A program made the position numbers and the translations under genes. The notes beneath the pieces were generated by a model. It was not told the DNA's origin, did no database searches, and saw only the letters and a list, made by a program, of their open reading frames with translations. This document shows positions 1 to 7,840 of a stretch of 64,000 nucleotides of DNA, in pieces (positions within the stretch are counted from its first letter, which is position 1; each line of letters begins with the position of its first letter). The stretch covers positions 1-64,000 of the forward strand of contig CAZSWS010000001.1 in the NCBI GenBank assembly GCA_964610765.1, written 5' to 3'. This stretch comes from CAZSWS01 sp964610765 (GTDB lineage Bacteria > Bacteroidota > Bacteroidia > Bacteroidales > Tannerellaceae).

Positions 1-421
1 CAACATAAAGTAAGATTTCGGTCTGATAATCAATATTCACCTTTAAAACTTATGCCTGTGGACACTTCATAGAGCTTTAAAGAAAAAAGCCACTGAAAAT
101 TCAATGTAATGTATTAATACAGAATAGAATCAAGCCTATCCAATAGGCTGATTACGAAAACTTAATAGGGAATCAAATCCTAGAACCGGTTGATAATGCT
201 GGATATGAAGACTTTTTTCATTCTGTGAGATCACTTTGCCATCGTTTCTCCTCCGCGCGAGGACGGATTGGTAACAATAGACGAATAGGTGTCTATGGCA
301 GTCTGTGTTTGTTAGATATAAAGAGTAGAGAAAATACTTACAAAAAAGGTCGTCGTTGAGCGTTGCTATATTCCCATCAATCATAGTATTACCAATATGG
401 GTTCTATTAATACGGCTAAAA
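1..421. other. Intergenic start of window, no recognisable gene
   Basis: No convincing gene was found. A minus-strand open frame of 82 codons (136-384) lacks any family signature that I recognise, has no good ribosome-binding context and has a low-complexity start; it could be a remnant or chance. A short perfect hairpin, AGCCTAT-cca-ATAGGCT, sits at 133-149, downstream of the minus-strand regulator gene. It is not followed by a T-run, so I do not call it an intrinsic terminator. Confidence 0.4.
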
Positions 422-2314
422 TTATATTTCGAGCGATTTTTTAAGGTCCTCCAAATAGGTAGATATATCTTCTTCTTTGGAGAGGTTGAGCTTTAACTTC
501 AAGCGATACTTCGTAGTTCGTACCGTATTGGGGTCAACATGCATAATATTAGCAATTTCTTTGGATGAAAAACTCATAAGTATATAAGTACAGTATCTTA
601 GGTCTAAAGTAGTAAGCCTCTGTTCTGCCTTTTCTTGCAACTTTTCATAAAAAAGAGGATGAATTTTCTCAAATAATTCATAGAATCCCTCATAACTTTT
701 TCCAGCGACCTTGTCTGAGAGCAAAAGGGCTTTTATATTTCTGTCGTCTGTTTTCTCTTTTATTTTTTCTATCATCTCATTTTTTTGATCGAGCTGCGAA
801 ATCCCAGCAACTAACTCTGTTTGGAGACGTTTTATTTCTAAAGCTCTTCGTTCTGCCTTTTCTTTCTCCAATTCCTTTTCTAACTCCAGATTCTTTTTAT
901 CTAATTCAGATTTTTGTAATTCTTTTTCTTTGACAAGTGCATTCAGGCGAATTTCCTCATTCTCTTTCTCCACAAGGATTGCTTTTTGTTTTGTGTTTCT
1001 TAGGCGATTCCGATAAAACGTTAGGAGGAACAACAATAACAATATAGCTCCAATGAAACTGCCAACAAGAAGTTGCTTTTGTTGTTTCGTTTTTTGTTGA
1101 GAGAGCTTAAGTTCATTATCTTTCTTTTGCACCTGATACTTGGCCTCAGTGATTAAACCTTCTTTTATATAGGCTTTCTTGTGTATCTCTTTGAGATATT
1201 CCATCTGCTTCTCTTTGTGAACGAGTGCTTTCTTATAGTTGTTACGGTCTTTATAAAATGAGTAGGCATAGCCATTAATAAACTCTTTGTGTCGATAGAA
1301 TCCATTTTTATTTTCTAGGATATTTAATGCTTCCAGAAAAGCATGCTCCGCTTCAGCCACTTTATTTTGAGAATATAGCACATCTGCAATCATAGTTGCA
1401 ATATCCATAAAATCAGCATCACCTTTTTCTATTGCAATATCTCTTACCTTATTCGAGTAGTATAATATAGAATCGGGATAAATAAATGCATCCGTATCAC
1501 TTTTTCGCATCCCATAGAATATAGTTCCTAAATTAGATAATGCAACCATATAGTTTGAATACTGCACCTCATCAGGAGCTTTCTCATAGAGATGAATTAC
1601 TTGTTTACAAGCATACATCGCAGAATCTCTCAAAATTTCATCTGACCTTTCAGAACTTTCAAGCAGTATCGCTCCCAATATAGTCCATGCAGTACTAAGT
1701 TGATCCAATACTCCACTAATCTGTGCCTCTTTTAAGCAAAGGTAAGCATACTCTTTTGCCTTTATTAAATCAAAAGAGAAGTAGTATATAGATAATGCAT
1801 GATAGACTCGAGTCAGTTTCGTTCCTGTTTGGTCATCTTTATTAAGCTCGTAGGCTTCGAGTAGCATATCAAGAACGCCATTATTATCACTAAGAACATA
1901 TTTTGTTAAAGGTAAACTTAGTAGTACTTCGGTTCTTATATCTTGATCCGTTGTTTTATCAAGAAAGTATAAACATGAGTCTAATGTTTCATAGGCTCTG
2001 GTGATGCTGTCTAACACAGTGTATTGATGGGATAGTTTAGCGTATGCGATTGCACCAAACTTGCTATCTCTTTGCTCTCTTGCTAGTATAGCTGCTTTCT
2101 TCCTATATGACAAGGCCAAATCTCGATTAATACCTGATGTGCTATAAGCTCCTCCTAATTTAACCATAGCGAAAATCTTAGTAGTATCAGGTAGTGTAGG
2201 ATCGTTTACAATCTGCTCTAATGAGTCTATTTTATTTTGCTGTGCAAAACAAAAATTAATAAAAAACATACTTAATATACCTATTAATAAGGTTAGCCTT
2301 TGAGTTGTATGCAT
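422..2314 (-). CDS. TPR-containing membrane protein with C-terminal LuxR-like helix-turn-helix
   Basis: This is a 630-residue regulator of a type common in Bacteroidetes. An N-terminal signal/anchor (residues 1-25, ending near CFAQ) is followed by helical TPR-like repeats (about 30-400), one strong transmembrane helix (about 413-432), a long charged coiled coil (about 435-535) and a C-terminal helix-turn-helix (about 571-615, with SSKEIANIMHVDPNTVRTTK). The architecture suggests a periplasmic TPR sensor with a cytoplasmic DNA-binding tail. It is the last gene of a minus-strand run with two lipoproteins and an M48-like protein. A TAnnTTTG box at 2351-2358 suggests its own promoter. The architecture is clear; the ligand and targets are unknown. 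Confidence 0.85.
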   Translation of the reverse strand: MHTTQRLTLLIGILSMFFINFCFAQQNKIDSLEQIVNDPTLPDTTKIFAMVKLGGAYSTSGINRDLALSYRKKAAILAREQRDSKFGAIAYAKLSHQYTVLDSITRAYETLDSCLYFLDKTTDQDIRTEVLLSLPLTKYVLSDNNGVLDMLLEAYELNKDDQTGTKLTRVYHALSIYYFSFDLIKAKEYAYLCLKEAQISGVLDQLSTAWTILGAILLESSERSDEILRDSAMYACKQVIHLYEKAPDEVQYSNYMVALSNLGTIFYGMRKSDTDAFIYPDSILYYSNKVRDIAIEKGDADFMDIATMIADVLYSQNKVAEAEHAFLEALNILENKNGFYRHKEFINGYAYSFYKDRNNYKKALVHKEKQMEYLKEIHKKAYIKEGLITEAKYQVQKKDNELKLSQQKTKQQKQLLVGSFIGAILLLLFLLTFYRNRLRNTKQKAILVEKENEEIRLNALVKEKELQKSELDKKNLELEKELEKEKAERRALEIKRLQTELVAGISQLDQKNEMIEKIKEKTDDRNIKALLLSDKVAGKSYEGFYELFEKIHPLFYEKLQEKAEQRLTTLDLRYCTYILMSFSSKEIANIMHVDPNTVRTTKYRLKLKLNLSKEEDISTYLEDLKKSLEI

Positions 2315-2350
2315 AATAGAAAGTAATTTTATAGTTACTAAATATTGGTC

Positions 2351-2358
2351 AAATATAG
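2351..2358 (-). promoter_or_regulatory. Putative -7 box (TATATTTG) of the TPR/HTH regulator
   Basis: On the minus strand the sequence reads TATATTTG, a full match to the Bacteroidetes TAnnTTTG -7 element, 37 bp before the regulator start. No good -33 TTTG was found at the usual spacing. Confidence 0.4.
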
Positions 2359-2438
2359 TTAAAATAACACATAGAAAAAATGCAGGTAACGAGAATTGCC
2401 TGCATTTTCTTTATGTTAATAACTGGGAAGTAAAAAGC

Positions 2439-2912
2439 TTATAAAGCATCTCCGTACGATTTGTTGATACTTGCTTTCTTACTTATGCTTGCAGTATCAG
2501 ATATTGTATCTATTAGTTTACCGTCTTTGTAAACTTTCACCGTAACGGTCATCCCTCCCACTACTTCTTCGTAAGTCATAGCCGAAACCCTAAAACCAAA
2601 ATGAGAAACTTTTTTGGAAAGAGAGAACTTATTGTAAGACTTAAAGTTGTAGGTATCACTATTCAGTCCATTACTTGGAAGTGTTTTTCCTGTTTCGTCA
2701 TCAATCAGTTCTACATTTAAATTATTAAGTCCCCCACCATCAAATATGGCAATGTTAAAATATTTATCAAAATCGCCTTCATACAAAAGCTCAGCCGAGT
2801 ATTGACTTCTCCCATCTGACGGTTCTTTATCATCGCTATTACATGCCGTAAACATCAGCGTAGCTCCTAATAGGAATACTACTAGTATTAAATTACCACA
2901 AATCTTTTTCAT
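2439..2912 (-). CDS. Small putative lipoprotein of unknown function
   Basis: A 157-residue protein with a clear lipoprotein signal: Lys-rich start, hydrophobic core and lipobox FTAC (Cys at residue 24), followed by SDDKEPSDG, the acidic stretch typical of surface-exposed Bacteroidetes lipoproteins. The mature part looks beta-rich with no catalytic motif that I recognise. It lies 40 bp downstream of another lipoprotein gene on the same strand and 124 bp upstream of the TPR/HTH regulator, so co-transcription is plausible. Function is not assignable. Confidence 0.75.
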   Translation of the reverse strand: MKKICGNLILVVFLLGATLMFTACNSDDKEPSDGRSQYSAELLYEGDFDKYFNIAIFDGGGLNNLNVELIDDETGKTLPSNGLNSDTYNFKSYNKFSLSKKVSHFGFRVSAMTYEEVVGGMTVTVKVYKDGKLIDTISDTASISKKASINKSYGDAL

Positions 2913-2952
2913 ATTTTTTTATTTTCAAGATGTTATACATTCAAATTGCTTT

Positions 2953-3876
2953 TTACTTAGGCTCTTTATATTCTATTATCCATTTGACTTCATCGGCTGC
3001 ATTATTCCCACTTGTATTCTCGAAAAAGCTAGTCGGATAGCCTGACGAATTGTAGGTATAGCTTGTCGTAATGACAGATGGTTCCTGAGAATTAAAATAA
3101 AGCGTGTATTTTAAGACATTATTAATACCTTGTCCTCCTACCAGTGTAATTGGCAACTGCTCGAACCACTTAGGAGCATTGATAGCTCCAAAGATCGATT
3201 CTTTATCATCGTATTCTTCAAATTGGTAGCGGGTAGTTGTGGTTATCCCTCCCTGATTATAGTTTTCGATTGTCTCTGTAAGATGACCTATAGAGTTATA
3301 GGAGAATGTTTTATCAATCTTCAAGCCATTATCCCAGTTCTCTGTGCGTTTTGTGATTTGTCCCTTATTATTTACTTCAATAACAATAACACCTAAGGCT
3401 CCTCCTAGGCCATCGGGATGGGAGTTGTCTTTGCTACTGATAAGCCTGACCTCGACATTACTTCCAGTATATGTTAGCTCATACCTGTCTTCACGATTTA
3501 CTATTCCGGTATTCAATGAAGACATAATAGTGCTTTCGATAAGAATACTTTTCGGAGCCTCTTCTTCGTTGATGCGCTGCCCATAGGTTATGGTGTATAC
3601 AGAAGATGTGTGATTCTGTATTCCTGGGTGATTTATCACATCTACTACTTTGATTTTCACCAAGCGATTGTCTTCGTCATATTCATATACATAGCTCTTG
3701 GTATTATTATCACCCAGGTCAGTAAATATCTTTATAGGAAGCAGCTTTGCCTGATTTGTTCCGTTACCGGCATCTTCACGATCTTCGTTTTCATCGTCAC
3801 TACAAGCATAAACAAATGAAAGCATTACCAGTATTATCGCTACAGAAATAGATCTGCTATATATTTTATTCATCAT
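2953..3876 (-). CDS. Putative lipoprotein with YD/RHS-like repeats (DUF4595-like)
   Basis: A 307-residue lipoprotein. The signal ends in a lipobox-like FVYAC, followed by an acidic SDDENEDRED linker. The mature chain contains strands of the YEYDEDNRLVKI and FSYNSIGHLTETIENY type, resembling short RHS/YD repeats and DUF4595-like Bacteroidetes lipoproteins. These usually form an extended beta structure on the cell surface; no enzymatic residues are evident. Two adjacent Met codons could start it (3876 or 3873). It is 37 bp from the M48-like gene upstream and 40 bp from the next lipoprotein gene. The family guess is from memory of the motif pattern and moderately sure. Confidence 0.7.
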   Translation of the reverse strand: MMNKIYSRSISVAIILVMLSFVYACSDDENEDREDAGNGTNQAKLLPIKIFTDLGDNNTKSYVYEYDEDNRLVKIKVVDVINHPGIQNHTSSVYTITYGQRINEEEAPKSILIESTIMSSLNTGIVNREDRYELTYTGSNVEVRLISSKDNSHPDGLGGALGVIVIEVNNKGQITKRTENWDNGLKIDKTFSYNSIGHLTETIENYNQGGITTTTRYQFEEYDDKESIFGAINAPKWFEQLPITLVGGQGINNVLKYTLYFNSQEPSVITTSYTYNSSGYPTSFFENTSGNNAADEVKWIIEYKEPK

Positions 3877-3913
3877 TGTTTTTTGAAATTTATTTTAAGT
3901 ATCTGTGTATATT

Positions 3914-4717
3914 TTATCTAAGTGAATTTACATTTATGAATGAAGAAGCAGCTTTTGCCTGAAGCGTGGCTTCACTTTCTCTATCTATAGTTTTCGACTC
4001 CAAGTCAATTAGAGATAGCTCCCTGATTTTTGAAGTTAGACTAGAGTAACTATTGGATTTTCCTCCATTATTTTTCAAGAATTTTTGGGCATAATTATCT
4101 GCTGTATTATTTTGCTCTCTGGTGTAGGGTAATTGCAAGAGCTCGTTCATTATAACTTTAATCTTACTTTCCGAGAAAGACAGTAGCTTATCAAGCTGAG
4201 TTTCTGTCATATCTTCCAACTTGTCTCCCGATACAGCTTTCAGTAGGTTATCTCTTATGTTTCCACTTTTGATGTGCCCAACTTGCATTGCTATCAAAGC
4301 TTTGATTTCATCGTCCGATAGCATATCCATCATACCACTATATATGCGTATACTCCCATTATTGAGGGTAATAATATTTGCTTCCGATGTTTCATATACT
4401 TTTATATCTAACATCTTGTCATCTAACTTTGTGAAATCGTTTCCTAAAACAGATTTAAGCCTTGTTGTATGTGCGTCGTTGGCAGATGTAATAGTATTAT
4501 TACCATCCATGAATTTAATAATTTGATCGGAGGCCTTATTAGCACCTGTTTCTAAGGCTGCATCTGTTGCCATATCAGTCGCTTTTTTTGTCACTTTGTC
4601 AACTGCACCATCTACAGCTTTTTCTACTATTTTCCCTAGATTTTTAAATTGAGCCTGAGCGGGTGATACTGCTATCATGCTAACAAGTGATGCTGCTAAA
4701 ATTATCTTTTTAATCAT
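3914..4717 (-). CDS. M48-like peptidase homologue lacking the zinc-binding motif
   Basis: A 267-residue exported protein; the start at 4717 was chosen because the signal peptide (MIKKIILAASLVSMIAV...AQA) begins there. The central part resembles the M48 (YggG/LoiP) family: NNGSIRIYSGMMDMLSDDE then KALIAMQVGHIKSGN, where active members have HExGH. Here the first His and the catalytic Glu are Met144 and Gln145; only the second His (148) remains. The downstream ExEAD zinc-ligand motif is NNTAD. It is therefore predicted to be catalytically dead and may act as a binding or scaffold protein. It is the first gene of a minus-strand run ending in a TPR/HTH regulator, with an operator-like site upstream. 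Confidence 0.75.
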   Translation of the reverse strand: MIKKIILAASLVSMIAVSPAQAQFKNLGKIVEKAVDGAVDKVTKKATDMATDAALETGANKASDQIIKFMDGNNTITSANDAHTTRLKSVLGNDFTKLDDKMLDIKVYETSEANIITLNNGSIRIYSGMMDMLSDDEIKALIAMQVGHIKSGNIRDNLLKAVSGDKLEDMTETQLDKLLSFSESKIKVIMNELLQLPYTREQNNTADNYAQKFLKNNGGKSNSYSSLTSKIRELSLIDLESKTIDRESEATLQAKAASSFINVNSLR

Positions 4718-4779
4718 AGTTCTATTGTTCTTGAGTTTGTAAAACATAACGCCTTCGCTTAACTTATTTTAAGCAATAA

Positions 4780-4787
4780 CAAATGTA
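4780..4787 (-). promoter_or_regulatory. Putative -7 box (TACATTTG) of the M48-like/lipoprotein unit
   Basis: The minus strand reads TACATTTG, a full match to TAnnTTTG, 63 bp upstream of the M48-like start. No -33 TTTG lies at the normal distance. Instead the double TGTATACA site lies just upstream, consistent with activator-dependent transcription (inference). Confidence 0.5.
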
Positions 4788-4818
4788 AATAAGAGACTGA
4801 TTTCTTATAAGAAAAAGA

Positions 4819-4837
4819 TGTATACAAAGTGTATACA
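4819..4837. promoter_or_regulatory. Double palindrome TGTATACA-aag-TGTATACA, candidate operator
   Basis: Two identical 8-bp perfect palindromes lie with centres 11 bp apart, one helical turn, so they present on the same face of the DNA. The site is 32-57 bp upstream of a -7 box and about 102 bp from the M48-like start. The position and lack of a -33 element fit an activator site. Which protein binds is unknown. Confidence 0.45.
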
Positions 4838-5104
4838 AAAGTGTGCTTAAAAGAAAATAACTTCAGGAAAACGGTATTGACCAAAAAGAGTTACCCGCGT
4901 AACTGTTACAGTCGATACAAATACAATTAAATGTTTGTGTATGTTGATCATTTTTGCAACTTTGTTTTAGTAATCATATTCATAGCGAGCAGAATGATGA
5001 AAGATAATCGTGTGCTAAATCGTGTGGTTTTACTGATTTGAAAGGATATAAAAGGCTGTCTATCAATAGAGATAAATAATAGTTCTCTTCCTTGGGAACC
5101 AAAT

Positions 5105-5140
5105 AAAAATAGAGAGCTGCAATGTTAGCTCTCTATTTTT
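5105..5140 (-). terminator. Intrinsic terminator downstream of the cupin gene
   Basis: A 14-bp perfect stem, AAAAATAGAGAGCT / AGCTCTCTATTTTT, with an 8-nt loop at 5119-5126, flanked by A and T runs on both sides. It is 66 bp after the cupin stop and could work in both directions. Confidence 0.8.
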
Positions 5141-5205
5141 ATATTCTTTGTCTTAGATACCTTTCGTCAAAAATAAGGGATCGACCCTAAAAACCCTTCA
5201 CCAAT

Positions 5206-5583
5206 TTAGTCGTTTCCGATAGGGTCGATACCGATGTTTTCTATCATAAGCACAACCGCTTTACTTTTGGCTATTGGTCTGTGCATAATACCTTTCGGAA
5301 CACATACTCCTTCGTATTGACCAAGTTCAAAACTACCTTTTTCTGTTTCTAAAACGATACTGCCTTCTATGACAAAAAACAGTTCGTCGTCATTATCGTG
5401 TTTATGCATATGATATTCCCCCTCAAAGATACCGAGTCGGAACACCGATGAGTTAACATTACACAGTGATTGGTTAAACCATTTATCCGTGCAATTCTTT
5501 ACGATTTCAGGAACATCAATTTTCTCAAGATAATCGTATTTAACGTCCATTTGCATTTTGTAATCAAACTTCTTCTGTTCCAT
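5206..5583 (-). CDS. Cupin-domain protein
   Basis: A 125-residue single-domain cupin. Cupin motif 1 reads HMHKHDNDDELFFVIEG (two His and a Glu as likely metal ligands) and motif 2 reads GVCVPKGIMHRP (third His), so the metal site appears intact. No signal peptide is present, so it is cytosolic. Small cupins of this kind may be isomerases, dioxygenases or simple ligand binders; the substrate cannot be inferred. It is monocistronic, with a TACCTTTG -7 box at 5645-5652 and a palindrome at 5612-5627 between promoter and start, and a strong terminator downstream. Confidence 0.85.
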   Translation of the reverse strand: MEQKKFDYKMQMDVKYDYLEKIDVPEIVKNCTDKWFNQSLCNVNSSVFRLGIFEGEYHMHKHDNDDELFFVIEGSIVLETEKGSFELGQYEGVCVPKGIMHRPIAKSKAVVLMIENIGIDPIGND

Positions 5584-5611
5584 AGTTTTACTTTTACAAC
5601 TTGTTCTTTTT

Positions 5612-5627
5612 CACACACTAGTATGTG
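5612..5627. promoter_or_regulatory. Near-perfect 16-bp palindrome upstream of the cupin gene
   Basis: The sequence CACACACTAGTATGTG is symmetric around CTAG at 7 of 8 base pairs. It lies between the -7 box (5645-5652) and the cupin start (5583), where a repressor dimer could block transcription. The binding protein is unknown. Confidence 0.4.
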
Positions 5628-5644
5628 TTTTTAATAATCTTGAA

Positions 5645-5652
5645 CAAAGGTA
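5645..5652 (-). promoter_or_regulatory. Putative -7 box (TACCTTTG) of the cupin gene
   Basis: The minus strand reads TACCTTTG, a full match to TAnnTTTG, 62 bp upstream of the cupin ATG. No matching -33 element was found. Confidence 0.45.
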
Positions 5653-5747
5653 CAGTAATTAAGATTTGCTCGCATCTATCGCTAGAGTTTTCTTACGCTC
5701 AGGTTATTCTGAAAGCAGCGTTAACTACCGAATGACACTATCTCATC

Positions 5748-6650
5748 TCAAAATCCGGCTTGGAGCCCTACCGAGATATAAGGAGCTACTTGGAAATAGT
5801 ATCCTCTATCCTGAAACAGACTTTTCAAACTTCTATTGGTCATTTCGGCTGGTCGCATAGCACTAATTCCTGCTGTAAAAGGGATAGAAATATATTTCCC
5901 GACCTTAACTTCCGGTTGAAGTCCAACCACCATATATTGATGTGAGAATATTTTATCACTTCTTTCTTGTTCCACCAAAGCCATCTGTCCATTCATTTCA
6001 GCTACCACATTGAGTCTTATGCTTTTATTCACATCATATCCTGCGGATAGCTCTACTCCTTCCATCATCGCGACTTTAACATCCAGACGCCCTTCTTTTC
6101 TCCAATTTAAATAGAAAGCAGGAAATACCATTGGATAGCCAAAAGAGTTATTCATTGCTACTCCTCCACCTAACTCCAGATTCGGCTTTAAATGATAAAT
6201 AAAAATGGCTCCAACATTCCCCAGAACATGTTTAAATCTAATTTGAGAAAAACGTGTACTCGGCACATAAACTCCTCCTCCCACTACAGCCATCATAGAC
6301 CATTTTTCAGTTAGCGGTCTTACATGAAGTAGGTTTAAAGAGAGATTCATAATCTCGTCAATAACTAATGGATCCACAAAGTTTTTGTTATCAAGTTTTA
6401 CATAAGATCCGCCGCCGCTTACACCCCACATAGTTGGTCTTTTATTCGCATCTAGTTTCATAGATATAGGTATATTAATGCCTCCCTGATGGATTAATGC
6501 TGAACCTTTACTATTACCAACTCGCGTATCGGTATCACCTTCCGTCATACGGTAATTAGACTTTCCTATATATTCAGTCTTAAAAAACATTTGCCCATTT
6601 ACATTGACAAAACCAATAAACAAAAAAGCTAAGAGTAAATTTTTCTTCAT
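5748..6650 (-). CDS. Outer-membrane beta-barrel protein, DUF6268-like
   Basis: The start at 6650 (MKKNLLLAFLFIGFVNVNGQ) gives a proper signal peptide and 300 residues; a longer frame starting at 6758 would place 36 non-signal residues in front. The mature chain is rich in alternating beta strands and ends in GLQAGF with a terminal Phe, typical of an outer-membrane barrel. Segments such as HQGGINIPISMKLD and FTAGISAM resemble DUF6268 proteins. It is transcribed divergently from the LytS-type kinase, and the shared 162-bp region holds a direct repeat that a LytTR regulator could bind, so it is a candidate target of that system (inference). Function is unknown. Confidence 0.75.
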   Translation of the reverse strand: MKKNLLLAFLFIGFVNVNGQMFFKTEYIGKSNYRMTEGDTDTRVGNSKGSALIHQGGINIPISMKLDANKRPTMWGVSGGGSYVKLDNKNFVDPLVIDEIMNLSLNLLHVRPLTEKWSMMAVVGGGVYVPSTRFSQIRFKHVLGNVGAIFIYHLKPNLELGGGVAMNNSFGYPMVFPAFYLNWRKEGRLDVKVAMMEGVELSAGYDVNKSIRLNVVAEMNGQMALVEQERSDKIFSHQYMVVGLQPEVKVGKYISIPFTAGISAMRPAEMTNRSLKSLFQDRGYYFQVAPYISVGLQAGF

Positions 6651-6742
6651 ATAAGAATTATAAATTGTTTGACACAAAGACGACACTAATAATCCAACGT
6701 GTTGCTCAAAAGTCTCTTTAATATTCATTTTTATGAAATCTT

Positions 6743-6774
6743 TTTGACGAACTATCACTTAGCCTTTGACGAAC
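6743..6774. promoter_or_regulatory. Direct repeat TTTGACGAAC x2, 22-bp period; candidate LytTR operator
   Basis: TTTGACGAAC occurs exactly at 6743-6752 and 6765-6774, start to start 22 bp, i.e. two helical turns. LytTR-family regulators are known to bind pairs of ~9-10-bp direct repeats with about this spacing. The site lies between a DUF6268 gene and the lytS/lytTR pair. Binding is inferred, not shown. Confidence 0.5.
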
Positions 6775-6812
6775 GGTAATATATCTACCTATTAATCCAT
6801 TAACTTTGCAGC

Positions 6813-7838
6813 ATGAAGATAGATATGATTAATAATAACAAATATGTTATCATCCCTTTTTGGATGATGATCTTTTTCATCTTTTGGCTTCAAGTAGCGC
6901 CACAGGTGAAATCCTTATTTGAATCTATATTATTTACATGTTGTCTTATATTTACGATAGCTCCCATCTCCAACTATCTCAGTGGAACCCTTTTGTCTAA
7001 AGCAATAAAGCAAAAGAAGGTGAAGTTATTTACTTTCCAATTTTTGGTTTTATCTATAGTAGTAGGAAGCGTCTTTATTATCTACATCAGTTTATTTTAC
7101 TATTTGGAGCGAACAGGCGTTTTCCCTTATTCGACCTATTTTGATTTATCAGGCTTAGCTTTGTATACGATTTTTGTCCCAATTTCAGCCGGATTTATCA
7201 TAAATATCACCATCTGTGGTTTGCGATTCTTTCAAGAGTATATCAAGTCACAAAAAGCACTGGTAGAATATCAGCTACGGACACTTCAACATCAGGTAAC
7301 TCCTCATTTCATGTTCAACGTCTTAAATCATATCCATATATTAATGCAAACTGACGTGGAATTAGCTTCTGATTTATTGATAAAATACGCAGACATCTTA
7401 CGCTATCAACTATATAATGGAGAGAAAGAGAAAGTAACGTTAGAGCAAGATATTCAGTTCTTAAAAGACTTCATTGGTGTAGAGAAAGTTCGATGGGAAG
7501 GTAAACTAACAGTTACTTGTCAATGGAAAATGGAAAGTCCGCAAAAAGAAATCCCTGCATTACTCTTTATTACTTTCATTGAAAATGCGTTTAAGCATGT
7601 TTCTAAGTCAGACTTTGAAAAAGGATATATCCATATTGACTTTGTGCAAAAAGAGAACACGATACACCTGGATGTGAGAAATACAAAAACAAGCCTGCCA
7701 ACAAAAAAGAAAAAAGAAGGAGGCATAGGGCTTAAAAACATAAAAGAGCGTTTAGATATACTGTACTTCGGGAAATATAAACTGATGATAGATGAAACCG
7801 ATTCCATCTATCATACTCAACTTATCATAAACATATAG
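6813..7838 (+). CDS. LytS/YehU-type sensor histidine kinase
   Basis: A 341-residue kinase. Four hydrophobic segments occupy roughly residues 11-145. A His_kinase domain follows: LRTLQHQVTPHFMFNVLNHIHIL, with the phospho-accepting His in the QVTPHFMFN motif at about residue 167, then an HATPase region with FIENAFKHV (N box) and GGIGLKNIKERL (G box). A TAACTTTG box ends only 5 bp before this ATG, so the Met at 6825 might be the true start if that box is used. The response regulator gene begins 2 bp after the stop. The pair forms a classical Bacteroidetes LytS/LytTR system; the signal is unknown. Confidence 0.9.
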   Translation: MKIDMINNNKYVIIPFWMMIFFIFWLQVAPQVKSLFESILFTCCLIFTIAPISNYLSGTLLSKAIKQKKVKLFTFQFLVLSIVVGSVFIIYISLFYYLERTGVFPYSTYFDLSGLALYTIFVPISAGFIINITICGLRFFQEYIKSQKALVEYQLRTLQHQVTPHFMFNVLNHIHILMQTDVELASDLLIKYADILRYQLYNGEKEKVTLEQDIQFLKDFIGVEKVRWEGKLTVTCQWKMESPQKEIPALLFITFIENAFKHVSKSDFEKGYIHIDFVQKENTIHLDVRNTKTSLPTKKKKEGGIGLKNIKERLDILYFGKYKLMIDETDSIYHTQLIINI

Positions 7839-7840
7839 AT

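Larger units (their letters stand above)
4748..5205. other. 458-bp intergenic region with operator-like sites and a terminator
   Basis: No gene was recognised between the M48-like gene and the cupin gene. The region holds a minus-strand -7 box (4780-4787), the doubled 8-bp palindrome (4819-4837), a small hairpin AGTTAC-ccgc-GTAACT at 4889-4904 and a strong terminator hairpin (5105-5140). The stretch 4905-5100 shows nothing that I can interpret. Confidence 0.55.

Noticed and set aside
136..384. 82-codon minus-strand open frame at the window start
   Set aside because: No recognisable domain, no supporting promoter or ribosome-binding context; short frames of this size arise by chance in AT-rich DNA. 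Mentioned only under the intergenic entry.
6801..6808. TAACTTTG as the promoter of the lytS gene
   Set aside because: It matches the -7 consensus but ends 5 bp from the ATG with no -33 partner; it would need the Met at 6825 as start. Left undecided and not listed as a feature.
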